This document shows positions 8,072-15,722 of a stretch of 64,000 nt of DNA, piece after piece (the first letter of the stretch is position 1; each line of letters starts with the position of its first letter). Location of the stretch: the NCBI GenBank assembly GCA_004124295.1, contig SCKI01000001.1:1-64000 (forward strand). Direction: 5' to 3'. Below the pieces are notes generated by a model. That model saw nothing but the letters and a program-made list of their open reading frames with translations. It ran no database searches and was not told where the DNA came from. A program made the position numbers and the translations under genes. The DNA is from Fidelibacterota bacterium. Lineage in GTDB: Bacteria; Fidelibacterota; Marinisomatia; SCGC-AAA003-L08; TS1B11.

Positions 8072-8716
8072 ATGAGAGCAAAAGTTTTTTTGACCCTGCC
8101 GCTGGTGATCATCAGTGCCGGCCTGGCACTGGCGCCGGCGCCATCCGGCAGTAAAACCCGGGCCTTCAACGAATCCGGTGTGGTGGTCGATATACAGAAC
8201 TTCTTCGCTGCCGCCGCCGGCGCGGCCGAGTCCTACGTCCCCTTGAAGGGCGACCAGGGACGGCTGGCGCTGGTCACAGCCAGCGGCGTTTACGCCTTTC
8301 TGGAGACGCCGGAGAACGAGGTCCACCTGCGGGGCATCACAGCCGGCGATCAGGTTGAACTCTCCGGCAAGCTGCTGGTCAACGGAACCCTGTTGCATAT
8401 AGACCGGATCAGGGCGCTTGATGAGGCCCTCAATGTCGATCTGAACAGCTACCGGAATGCCGCGGGTATGGCCGTCACCTTGACCGGCCAAAATCTGTGC
8501 CAGTGCGGGCTCGATGTTGGCGACCTGCCCCACAGCTGCCAACTGGGGCACCGGCACCATCTGCAGGCTGATGACGGCAAGATATATCATTACCTCCAGT
8601 ATGGCGCTGCCCGGAAGGCCTACCTCGGCGAAGGATCCCATTTCCGGAAGGTGATCGTGGAGGTGATCGTTTTGCCGGGGCAGTACCTGCTGGTGGAATC
8701 GGTCATCATCCGCTAG
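8072..8716 (+). CDS. Putative secreted protein with OB-fold-like segment, unknown function
   Basis: 214 residues with a signal peptide (MRAKVFLTLPLVIISAGLAL). The ATG at 8072 is chosen because a GGAGGGAG ribosome site lies just before it; 13 codons upstream are open but unsupported. The central part (about residues 60-120, including GITAGDQVELSGKLLVNG) reads like the barrel of a nucleic-acid- or ligand-binding OB fold. After it comes a Cys/His-rich stretch, CQCGLDVGDLPHSC then GHRHHL, that could bind a metal. No enzyme family is recognised. Confidence 0.72.
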   Translation: MRAKVFLTLPLVIISAGLALAPAPSGSKTRAFNESGVVVDIQNFFAAAAGAAESYVPLKGDQGRLALVTASGVYAFLETPENEVHLRGITAGDQVELSGKLLVNGTLLHIDRIRALDEALNVDLNSYRNAAGMAVTLTGQNLCQCGLDVGDLPHSCQLGHRHHLQADDGKIYHYLQYGAARKAYLGEGSHFRKVIVEVIVLPGQYLLVESVIIR

Positions 8717-8891
8717 GCTACCCGCAGCGCAATTTCCGTCTGGCCTGTTTTACGCACGACACCTCTGCACGGGTGGCGCTGCAGCGGGCCTCCAGTTTGC
8801 CCCCCGGCCCCGGCCTCGAGGCAAATCCATTGCCGGCCATCGATTGCTCAACCGGCTGTATATCTTGGAGAAAGGCTGAGCGGCCCCGCCC

Positions 8892-9872
8892 TCAGCCAGG
8901 GTTCCCTATGGCGTGGTCCCGGCGCTCGAGCACCTCTGCAATCCGGCCCAAAGTTGCCTCATCAAGCGTGCGGCCCGCCGCAGCGGCGGTCTCCTCAATC
9001 TGCGCCGGCTTCCGGGTCCCCGTGATGGCGCTGGTCACTTCCGGCAGCCGCAGCACCCAGGCCAGGGCCAGTTGGGCCAGGGTCAGCCCGCAATCATCCG
9101 CGATGGGTTTCAGATCGGCGACGGCCTGCAGGTTGGCCTCCAGCGCCGGCGGTTGAAAGTGCCGGTTCCGGCTTTTGCGAAAATCGGTGTCGTCCAGGGC
9201 GGCGATACTCTCGGCGGTGAACTTGCCGGTGAGGAGCCCATTCTGCAGAGGTGAATAGGCCACGATCCCTATTTTATGCTCTACGCAGTAGGGCACCTGT
9301 TCCTTTTCGATGTCCCGGTTCAGCATGCTGTAAGGGGGTTGCAGGGAGGCGACCGGATGGATGGCGGCGGCCCGGTCCATTTGCGCGGCGTTGTAATTGC
9401 TCACTGCGATATGGCGCACCTTGCCGGCCTGCTTGATTTCCACCAGCGCTTCCCAGGCCTCTTCAATCTGCTCCTCCGGGTCGGGCCAATGGATCTGGTA
9501 GAGGTCGATATGGTCCGTGGCCAGCCGCCTCAGGGATGCGTCAATCTCCCGGCGGATGCTGTCGGCGGAAATATCACCGCTTATCTCGCGCTGCTCGTTC
9601 CACACCAGGCCGCACTTGGTGGCCACGATAACTTCGTTGCGGATCCCTTTCAGCGCCTTGGCCACCACCTCCTCGCTCCGGCCCATCCCGTAGACCGGCG
9701 CCGTGTCGATCCAGTTGATCCCCAGATCGAGGGAGCGGTGGATGGCGGCAATAGACTCGTCATCATCCTGGGGTCCCCAGCCGAACTCATAATCGCCGCC
9801 GCCAATGGCCCAGGCGCCGAATCCAATAACCGATAAATCCAGGTCCGTACTGCCCAGTCTGCGTTGTTCCAC
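8892..9872 (-). CDS. Aldo/keto reductase
   Basis: 326 residues, the usual length for an NADPH-dependent AKR (TIM barrel). N-terminus MEQRRLGSTDLDLSVIGFG; catalytic residues visible as the Asp and Tyr of WIDTAPVYGMGRSEE, the Lys in IVATKCGLVW and the His of YQIHWPD; the C-terminal cofactor-binding segment contains ITGTRKPAQ. It reduces aldehydes or ketones with unknown physiological substrate. Start is GTG at 9872 with a GGGAGAAAGG ribosome site that sits inside the last codons of the upstream DUF1684 gene (3-nt gap), so the pair is co-translated. Confidence 0.93.
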   Translation of the reverse strand: MEQRRLGSTDLDLSVIGFGAWAIGGGDYEFGWGPQDDDESIAAIHRSLDLGINWIDTAPVYGMGRSEEVVAKALKGIRNEVIVATKCGLVWNEQREISGDISADSIRREIDASLRRLATDHIDLYQIHWPDPEEQIEEAWEALVEIKQAGKVRHIAVSNYNAAQMDRAAAIHPVASLQPPYSMLNRDIEKEQVPYCVEHKIGIVAYSPLQNGLLTGKFTAESIAALDDTDFRKSRNRHFQPPALEANLQAVADLKPIADDCGLTLAQLALAWVLRLPEVTSAITGTRKPAQIEETAAAAGRTLDEATLGRIAEVLERRDHAIGNPG

Positions 9873-9875
9873 GGT

Positions 9876-10793
9876 TTACCTTTCTCCCGGGTTGCGAGGC
9901 GGGCTGTGATAATTTTTTTCACCGGCCTCAATTTTTGCGGTCAGCCTGTTTTGGGGCGGCGGCAGCGGACAGGTCGCAAACGGGGTGAAAACACAGGGCG
10001 GCGAATATGCCCTGTTGAAATCGAGGTCCACCATTCCGTTTTCATCCGCCCGGGGCACATAGATAAACCGCCCTCCGCCATAGGTTTCCCGGCCGTTGGT
10101 CCCATCGCCAAAGATGATAAACAGCTCGTCGTCCCCTGCAGCGGCAAAGGCGTCCAGGGAGTAGGTCTGGCCAGCCAGCTCAAATTCCAGCGAGCCCGGT
10201 GAAGCCATGATTTGTGTGGGGCCCTGAAAGGTCGGGATGGCCACCTGCATGCCGCCGCCGGGATGTTCCACAAAGCGGGCCATGACGCGCCATTTTTCAT
10301 CGACGGGAAAATAGTCCAGACCGTCAAACCGGGCCAGCGCCTCACTGGCGGAATCTTTTACCCTGACCGCAATCGCCCCGGCGCGTTCAATAATATAGAA
10401 CGTCAGCGTCCCCAAGCTAAGGACCGTCGGTTCGCCTCCGCTGTCGTTCAGCAGGACCAGGCGGCCGACCTGTGTCCCGGCGGACATCACCTCCAGCCCC
10501 GGCGCAGCGATAAAAGTGACGACACTGTCGGCCAGCAAGAATCGCCCCACCGTCGGCGGCACATGGCTGCCGGGCAGCACCAGCGCATGGGACGGGTCGC
10601 TGCCAAAGGAGTTCTCGCCTTCCTGCAACCAGTATAGCCCGACGAGGGTCAGCCAGCTGTCAGCACTGCGCAGCGACGCCAGCCGCCCGGCGCGCCAGGC
10701 CAGCACATCATCGGCATGCGACAAATGTGCGCTGCAGGCCACGGCAAACAGCGCCGCAGCCAGTACCATAAATCGTAATGCGTGGCTGATCAT
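9876..10793 (-). CDS. DUF1684 family lipoprotein
   Basis: About 305 residues. Starting at the ATG at 10793 gives a signal peptide with a lipobox (ALFAVACSAH). The body has the DUF1684 features LRSADSWLTLVGLYWLQEGENSFG at the N-terminal side and, towards the end, FGDGTNGRETYGGGRFI followed by the DFNRAYSPPCVFTPFATCPLP block with its conserved cysteines. Function of the family is unknown. An open frame extends 52 codons further but has no signal peptide and overlaps the promoter space. It lies directly upstream of the aldo/keto reductase with a 3-nt gap. Confidence 0.87.
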   Translation of the reverse strand: MISHALRFMVLAAALFAVACSAHLSHADDVLAWRAGRLASLRSADSWLTLVGLYWLQEGENSFGSDPSHALVLPGSHVPPTVGRFLLADSVVTFIAAPGLEVMSAGTQVGRLVLLNDSGGEPTVLSLGTLTFYIIERAGAIAVRVKDSASEALARFDGLDYFPVDEKWRVMARFVEHPGGGMQVAIPTFQGPTQIMASPGSLEFELAGQTYSLDAFAAAGDDELFIIFGDGTNGRETYGGGRFIYVPRADENGMVDLDFNRAYSPPCVFTPFATCPLPPPQNRLTAKIEAGEKNYHSPPRNPGER

Positions 10794-10861
10794 CGGATGG
10801 CGAATGTAGAGCGAGCCGGGCAGAGCTGACAAGCAGGTTGCCTGGCTGCGGGACACGGGCC

Positions 10862-11992
10862 TCAGCGGGTACGAATCACCGGCCATTGATCCACAACCTG
10901 GCCCGCTTGCACAATATAATAGGTGTCGAACAGCGGCGCCGTCAGGCAACTGTGATTGGGCAGAATCGTCAGACGGTCGCCCGGCTGCAGGCTGCTCACA
11001 TCCCCCGCCTTCCGGCCCCGGATGATGCCGTGTTCCTGGGACACGGACGCGACCCGGAAGGAGGGATGCAGGGCTCTGTTTTCGCCATTCGTGAGCACCA
11101 CCCCCCGATTGGCCTCAGGAGCGAGATGCACCGGCCCCGGATCGTGGGACAGGGCCAGCGCTCCGGCATCGACCACCGCGTGGTCCAGGTGGGACGGGCA
11201 GGATACCACGCTGGCCAGCACCGTTACCGCGCAGTCCCGCAGCGTGCAGCTGCCCAGCAGCAGTTGGGTGCGGTCGTAGAAGACATAGTTGCCGGGGCGG
11301 ATTTCGTCCACTCCGCTGACGGTCTGGGTAAGGGCCAGCGACGGCGTCGATCCGATGCTGACGGCGGGCACCGTTAAACCGGCCGCGCCGAGGCGGTCAA
11401 CGAGGGTGCCCAGGATGCGTTGCTCCTCACCGATGATGAACTTGATCTCGGTTGGCGATTCGGCCTGATAGGCGTGGCCGGCGTGGCTCAACAATCCTGC
11501 AAAGCGCAGGACCGGGCCGGTCGAGGCCAGGAAGCGGACCAGCTCCAGCACCTCGGCTCCGGCGGGATCGACGCCCGTGCGGTGGTAGCCCGCATCAACC
11601 TTGACCCAGACCGCCACGGACTGCTTCTGCTGGGTGGTGGCGGCGCCCAGAGCGGCGGCGGTCCCCAAATCATCAACCGTCAGGCCGAGATCAAGCTCCC
11701 CGGCAAGGGCCAGCGCCGGAAGTATTTTCCCCGGCTCCAGCGGCACCGCATAGGTGATGTCCTTGAATCCTCCGGCGCCAAACGCGGCGGCTTCAGCCAA
11801 GGTGCTGACGGTGATGCCAACCGCGCCGGCGGTCTGCTGCAGGCGGGCAATCTCGATACATTTGTGGGTCTTGATATGGGGCCGCAACCGGACCCCCAGG
11901 CTGGTGGCCTTGTCGGCCATCCTCAGGATGTTGCGGGTCAGGATATCGAGGTCGAGGAGCAGGGCCGGGGTGGGGAGATCATCGAGCCGCAT
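10862..11992 (-). CDS. DSD1-family PLP enzyme (D-threonine aldolase / D-serine dehydratase-like)
   Basis: 376 residues. N-terminal alanine-racemase-like barrel opening DLPTPALLLDLDILTRNI, with the PLP lysine in RPHIKTHKCIEIA (about residue 43), then a C-terminal beta domain ending with the metal-binding His and Cys of LPNHSCLTAPLFDTYYI. Family members act on D-3-hydroxyamino acids, cleaving D-threonine or dehydrating D-serine, using PLP and a divalent metal. Which reaction this one performs cannot be decided. It stands alone; the next 300 bp upstream contain no gene. Confidence 0.88.
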   Translation of the reverse strand: MRLDDLPTPALLLDLDILTRNILRMADKATSLGVRLRPHIKTHKCIEIARLQQTAGAVGITVSTLAEAAAFGAGGFKDITYAVPLEPGKILPALALAGELDLGLTVDDLGTAAALGAATTQQKQSVAVWVKVDAGYHRTGVDPAGAEVLELVRFLASTGPVLRFAGLLSHAGHAYQAESPTEIKFIIGEEQRILGTLVDRLGAAGLTVPAVSIGSTPSLALTQTVSGVDEIRPGNYVFYDRTQLLLGSCTLRDCAVTVLASVVSCPSHLDHAVVDAGALALSHDPGPVHLAPEANRGVVLTNGENRALHPSFRVASVSQEHGIIRGRKAGDVSSLQPGDRLTILPNHSCLTAPLFDTYYIVQAGQVVDQWPVIRTR

Positions 11993-12306
11993 GGGGCGAA
12001 TTTAAGGCCGATGTTGTGCAGCGGACAGCAGCTCCGGGCCGTTGGTGGTTCAATACGCGATCGAGGATTAGTTCAACGTAAAATGGACATCTCTTGAATA
12101 TGATTACCGACCAAAACCGGGAGCCTTGAACGAGGGCAAGAAATTGTGACAGGCAGATCGTTAGGCGCTCTAAATTATAAGAAGAGCTGGCTGGCCCAGG
12201 ACTTGGACTCCCAGGCCCCTCCTGCACGAATGGCATAATCTCCAAGTTGGACCAAGGAGGCTATGTATCTCCAAGTGACAGGGGGCGCCAGCCCTCCCCA
12301 TCTAAG
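11993..12306. other. Gene-free interval
   Basis: About 314 bp between the DSD1-type gene and the winged-helix gene. I see no coding frame with family features and no tRNA. TCTCCAAGT is repeated at 12239-12247 and 12268-12276; otherwise nothing clear. Confidence 0.5.
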
Positions 12307-12795
12307 TTAATTTTTCCTAAGGGCCTCAACGCGCTCGAGGCCCTTTCGCGTCAGCCGATACCGCTTCCTCGCCTGCTTCGTCGTTCCCTCCTTGCGCACC
12401 TGTAAGACTTGCCTCCGGCTAATGAGCGCTTGCATGTCACGCGTAATATTTGCTGAGGGAAACCCAAGATTTTTAAGTTCTGTGTTTATCTTATAGCTAT
12501 CAAACGAGTCTGCTCCTTGGATCGCCTGGAACCAATAGCTAACCGTAAGAATCCTGTCGAGCCCCGTTTTCGCTTCAACCGAATCGATAAAATCGTGATA
12601 ATCGCCTCTGTCCGCCACTACCGTGCTTGCGGTCAGAAACTGTGGTGCTTCTTTAATGTTTCTCGGCAGATTTGCGCCGGCGGGCAATCCAAAGCGCTCA
12701 ACCGCCCATTTCAATACTCGCGCTCTTGCCGCCTCGTCCTCCAATAATTGAAGGGCCTTAGAAATTTTTTCCATCGATTCGATTTCAGGGTCCAT
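12307..12795 (-). CDS. Putative winged-helix DNA-binding protein, unknown function
   Basis: 162 residues. The N-terminal helix (MEKISKALQLLEDEAARARV, then LKWAVERFG) is typical of a widespread group of uncharacterised proteins; the C-terminal half looks like a winged helix, with SYKINTELKNLGFPSANITR as the recognition part and a basic wing (RKEGTTKQARKRYRLTRKGL). A ribosome site AGGAGG sits six bases before the ATG at 12795. It lies in a low-GC islet, and an 8-bp-arm palindrome just upstream could be its own operator. Role as an autoregulated DNA-binding protein is inferred from sequence pattern only. Confidence 0.75.
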   Translation of the reverse strand: MDPEIESMEKISKALQLLEDEAARARVLKWAVERFGLPAGANLPRNIKEAPQFLTASTVVADRGDYHDFIDSVEAKTGLDRILTVSYWFQAIQGADSFDSYKINTELKNLGFPSANITRDMQALISRRQVLQVRKEGTTKQARKRYRLTRKGLERVEALRKN

Positions 12796-12823
12796 GACGG
12801 TCCTCCTGTTTCTGGGCTAGAAT

Positions 12824-12843
12824 TTATCCCGTAAGCGGAATAA
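12824..12843. promoter_or_regulatory. Palindromic operator candidate upstream of the winged-helix gene
   Basis: Inverted repeat TTATCCCG - TAAG - CGGAATAA with 7 of 8 arm bases matched, centred about 38 bp before the gene start. Position and symmetry suit a dimeric repressor. Confidence 0.5.
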
Positions 12844-13055
12844 GGTCAAGGGGAATTCCGGATGACATGACAACATGGACTTTCCTGATACGCCGTTGAA
12901 CTAAAATTTCATCCTAGTTAAACAAAGTTAATATAACTAAGGATATGCGATAATTTCAACTGTGAGATAGCACGATAATATTCGTATTGTTTTCGTATTT
13001 CACTTCTTACGTGATCATATTATTGTTCTAGTAGGAGCGGAGATATTCCCACAAA

Positions 13056-13210
13056 CAGCTACTTATTGGCTAATATTGTATTTGTTATTAGGGATCAGAT
13101 ACATTCCATGCTAAATATAGGTCACATGCTACAAATACTTTCATAGTACTTACCAGATAGCTAGGCTTGCCGTGCTATTGTTAGCTGAGTCTTGGGATCG
13201 CTCGCTCTTA
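13056..13210. repeat. Degenerate direct repeat, copy A
   Basis: Aligns without net gaps to copy B exactly 303 nt downstream. Shared blocks: CAGCTACTTATTGGCT (15 of 16), GATACAT, ATGCT, TACTTTCATAGTACTT (14 of 16), TAGCTAGGCTTGCCG (14 of 15) and a terminal CGCTC. By eye identity is around 60 percent. The seed CAGCTACTA recurs at 13258, 101 nt before copy B. Confidence 0.65.
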
Positions 13211-13358
13211 TTATGTTTATAGGAAATAAATGATAACTCTCTTCATAGTTGGCGATCCAGCTACTACGTCTAGCGAGTGGTATCGTTCGTATAGATTGCG
13301 TAGTTCTATCTTCATCATCGCATCTATAACGAAAATTATCATGCTGAAACCTAATCAG

Positions 13359-13513
13359 CAGCTACTAATTGGCTGTATTCGTCAGTTCTTCTCTGCACAA
13401 GATACATAGTATGCTCAATTATGGGTGTGTGCGGTACCTACTTTGATAATACTTTCTATGTAGCTAGGTTTGCCGAACTATTATTTGCTAAGCCTAAAGA
13501 CCGCTCTTTATTA
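13359..13513. repeat. Degenerate direct repeat, copy B
   Basis: Second copy, with CAGCTACTAATTGGCT at 13359, GATACAT at 13401, TACTTTGATAATACTT at 13439 and TAGCTAGGTTTGCCG at 13461, each 303 nt after its partner in copy A. Confidence 0.65.
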
Positions 13514-13595
13514 ATTCGTTCCCACTATTTTATAGTCTCTGTTTAAAAAATTTCTGAATCATTTTCCGTCCTCGGTAATTTTAATTTCGCCTACT

Positions 13596-14711
13596 ATGCA
13601 CTTCACCTGCACATCCTGCCGGGCCGATCACGATGCCACTGCGCCCCGGACCGTCTGCACCCGCTGCGGCATGCCGCTGGAGGTGGACTACGGCTTTGCC
13701 CCCGGCCAGATCGCCAAAAACGACCTGGAGGAGACCGGCACCCTCTGGCGCTACGCCCCCTTTCTGCCCACCGTCCCTGCGGCGGAGCGGATCACCCTCG
13801 GGGAAGGGGGGACGCCGCTGGTGAAATTGACCCACCACCACCGCACCCTATACCTGAAAGACGAGACTGGCAACCCCACCGGCTCCTTCAAGGACCGGGG
13901 GCTGGCGCTGGCCATCACACTGGCCCGGCTGCGGGGTATCGAGCGGCTGGCGCTGCCCTCGGCCGGGAACGCCGGTGTCTCGGCAGCGGCCTATGCCCAA
14001 GCCGGGGAGCTGGCCTGCCGGGTGTTCATGCCCAGCACCATCCCCCAGCCGTTCGTGGATGCGGTGGCCGGCTACGGCGCCGAAGTGGTGTTAGCCGGTA
14101 AAACCATCGCCGAGGCCGGTGCGGCCATGATAGAAAGTATCGATGGCTCCTGGTTCAACCTTTCGACGCTCAAGGAACCGTATCGGGTGGAAGGCAAAAA
14201 GACCCTGGGGCTGGAGATTGCTGAGCAACTCGACTGGACCGCTCCGGACGTGGTGGTCTATCCGGCCGGCGGCGGCACGGGACTGGTCGGCATCTGGAAG
14301 GCGCTGAAGGAGCTGCAACAGGTCGGCTGGTTATCCGGCCCCCTGCCCCGCATGGTGGTGGTGCAGACTGCCGGCTGCGCGCCGGTAGTGCGGGCATTCG
14401 AGGCGGGGCATACCATCACCGCGCCCTGGGCTGAGCCGGTAACTGCCGCCTTGGGCCTCAATGTGCCGGCGCCGTTGGGCGGGGCCTGGATGCTGAAGGT
14501 GTTGCGGGACAGCGGCGGGAAAGCGTTGGCCGTTCCGGAAGATGACCTGGAGCCAGCGATGACGCGCCTGCAGGATGTCTCCGGCATCCCGGCGGGTCCG
14601 GAAGCGGCGGCGGCCTGGTGGGCCACTGAGCAGCTCATGGAGGACGGCTGGATCGCGCCCGGCGAAAGGGTGGTGATCGTCGTCACCGGCGACGACCGGA
14701 GGTATGTCTAG
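13596..14711 (+). CDS. thrC: Threonine synthase
   Basis: 371 residues. PLP enzyme that turns O-phosphohomoserine into threonine. An N-terminal zinc ribbon (C5-x2-C8 and C21-x2-C24) is followed by the fold-type II core: PLP lysine K99 in NPTGSFKDRG, the substrate loop SAGNAGVSAAAYA, and a glycine-rich phosphate-binding site YPAGGGTGLVG. The AT-rich islet lies immediately upstream; no Shine-Dalgarno is visible before the ATG. Its stop overlaps the last 4 bases of the convergent YggS gene. No other threonine genes are adjacent. Confidence 0.94.
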   Translation: MHFTCTSCRADHDATAPRTVCTRCGMPLEVDYGFAPGQIAKNDLEETGTLWRYAPFLPTVPAAERITLGEGGTPLVKLTHHHRTLYLKDETGNPTGSFKDRGLALAITLARLRGIERLALPSAGNAGVSAAAYAQAGELACRVFMPSTIPQPFVDAVAGYGAEVVLAGKTIAEAGAAMIESIDGSWFNLSTLKEPYRVEGKKTLGLEIAEQLDWTAPDVVVYPAGGGTGLVGIWKALKELQQVGWLSGPLPRMVVVQTAGCAPVVRAFEAGHTITAPWAEPVTAALGLNVPAPLGGAWMLKVLRDSGGKALAVPEDDLEPAMTRLQDVSGIPAGPEAAAAWWATEQLMEDGWIAPGERVVIVVTGDDRRYV

Positions 14712-15394
14712 GGCCGAGGGCCGAACAGGGCCGTCCCCAGGCGGATGTGGGTGGCCCCCTCTTCGATGGCCAGCTCGTAATCGCCCGACATCCCCATGGA
14801 CAGGTCGGCGCAGGCCGGCAGCGCTTGGCGCAGCTCGTCCCTGATCTGCCGGGCGCTGGCAAAACAGTCCCGCAGCCGGGCTTCGTCGGAAGTCAACGGC
14901 GCGATGGTCATGACTCCGGTGACCTGCACATGCTGCAGACTTTGCAGCTCCGGCAACAGGCCGGGAACCTCTGCCGGATCGAGGCCGTGTTTGGCCGGAT
15001 CGTGGCCGGCATTCACCTGCAGATAGACCGGCAGCACCCGCCCCGCTTCACCGGCCAGGCGCTGGATGCGCCGCAGAAGTTTAACTGAATCGACCGATTC
15101 GATAAGGTCAAACAGCTCCAGCGCCGTTTTCACTTTGTTGGATTGGAGGTGGCCGATGAGGCGCACTTCGCTGGTTTTCCGGCCGCCGAAGGCCGGCAGT
15201 TTGCGGGCCGCCTCCTGGACCCGGCTTTCGCCGAAAATCCGCAATCCTGCGCCGTATCCGGCTTCCAGCGCCGCAGTGCCGAATCCTTTGGTCACCGCCA
15301 CCAATGTGACTTGGGGAGCGGCATGGGGGCCCCGGGAGCGGGCCGCGTCTATCCGCCGCCGAATGATTTCCAGCTTGGAGGGTTCAATTTCCAT
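14708..15394 (-). CDS. YggS-type PLP-binding homeostasis protein
   Basis: 228 residues, a single-domain alanine-racemase-like barrel. PLP lysine is K36 in LVAVTKGFGT; IFGESRVQEAARKLP, RLIGHLQSNKVKTAL, the LQVNAGHDPAKHGL strand and the MGMSGDYELAIEEGATHIRLG signature near the C-terminus all match the family. It binds PLP and keeps its level and amino-acid metabolism balanced; no enzyme activity is known. Convergent with thrC, sharing 4 bases at the stops. Confidence 0.94.
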   Translation of the reverse strand: MEIEPSKLEIIRRRIDAARSRGPHAAPQVTLVAVTKGFGTAALEAGYGAGLRIFGESRVQEAARKLPAFGGRKTSEVRLIGHLQSNKVKTALELFDLIESVDSVKLLRRIQRLAGEAGRVLPVYLQVNAGHDPAKHGLDPAEVPGLLPELQSLQHVQVTGVMTIAPLTSDEARLRDCFASARQIRDELRQALPACADLSMGMSGDYELAIEEGATHIRLGTALFGPRP

Positions 15395-15722
15395 CGATTT
15401 ACCAGGACCGGTTTGAGGTGTGATTCATTGCTGATTGCTTTCTCATCTCAACTATCACTTTAAGTCCGGCACAAGGGTCGGGCGACGGCTTTGGGGCTGC
15501 GGGTGATCGTGCCCAGATAAAATCAATTCGTGCAATATTTGAATCTTGGATTCCCCTTGGGGGCGCCAGATGGCCTAGGATCAGTGGACCTGGAGGTCCG
15601 ATTAAGTGGTCCCATATGCGGCTTTAAGCGGCCGCCGGACTCCAAAAAGGGGGCCGCCCAGGCACCCCTTATGATCATTCAATAGGGGCCGGGCGCTTTC
15701 ATCGCGCAGGCGCTTTAACCGT
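15395..15722. other. Gene-free interval between YggS and gyrA
   Basis: Contains a short perfect palindrome (GGACCT-GG-AGGTCC near 15583-15597) and the gyrA terminator candidate. No coding frame with family features. The promoter of the YggS gene must lie in the left part. Confidence 0.5.
15643..15669 (-). terminator. Probable rho-independent terminator of the dnaN-gyrA run
   Basis: Minus strand: GGGGTGCC arm pairs with GGCG(G)CCCC, followed by CTTTTT. About 55 bp after the gyrA stop. One bulge and a tiny loop weaken it. Confidence 0.5.

Larger units (their letters stand above)
12844..13595. other. AT-rich gene-free islet with degenerate repeats
   Basis: About 750 bp, strikingly AT-rich against a GC-rich background. 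All six frames are broken by stops and I recognise no protein. It holds two related 155-bp segments (listed separately) and a hairpin-capable pair CCTAGTTA (12913-12920) / TAACTAAGG (12934-12942). It ends directly at the thrC start, so the right end must also hold the thrC promoter. Confidence 0.7.

Noticed and set aside
11979-12245. 88-codon minus-strand frame in the gap after the DSD1 gene
   Set aside because: No family features, no ribosome site, poor codon bias.
12844-13595. Diversity-generating retroelement or retron for the paired repeats
   Set aside because: No reverse transcriptase gene in the window, and the differences between copies are not limited to adenines.
12844-13595. CRISPR array or ordinary tandem repeat
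   Set aside because: Only two good copies, far apart and degenerate, with no short regular repeat-spacer pattern.
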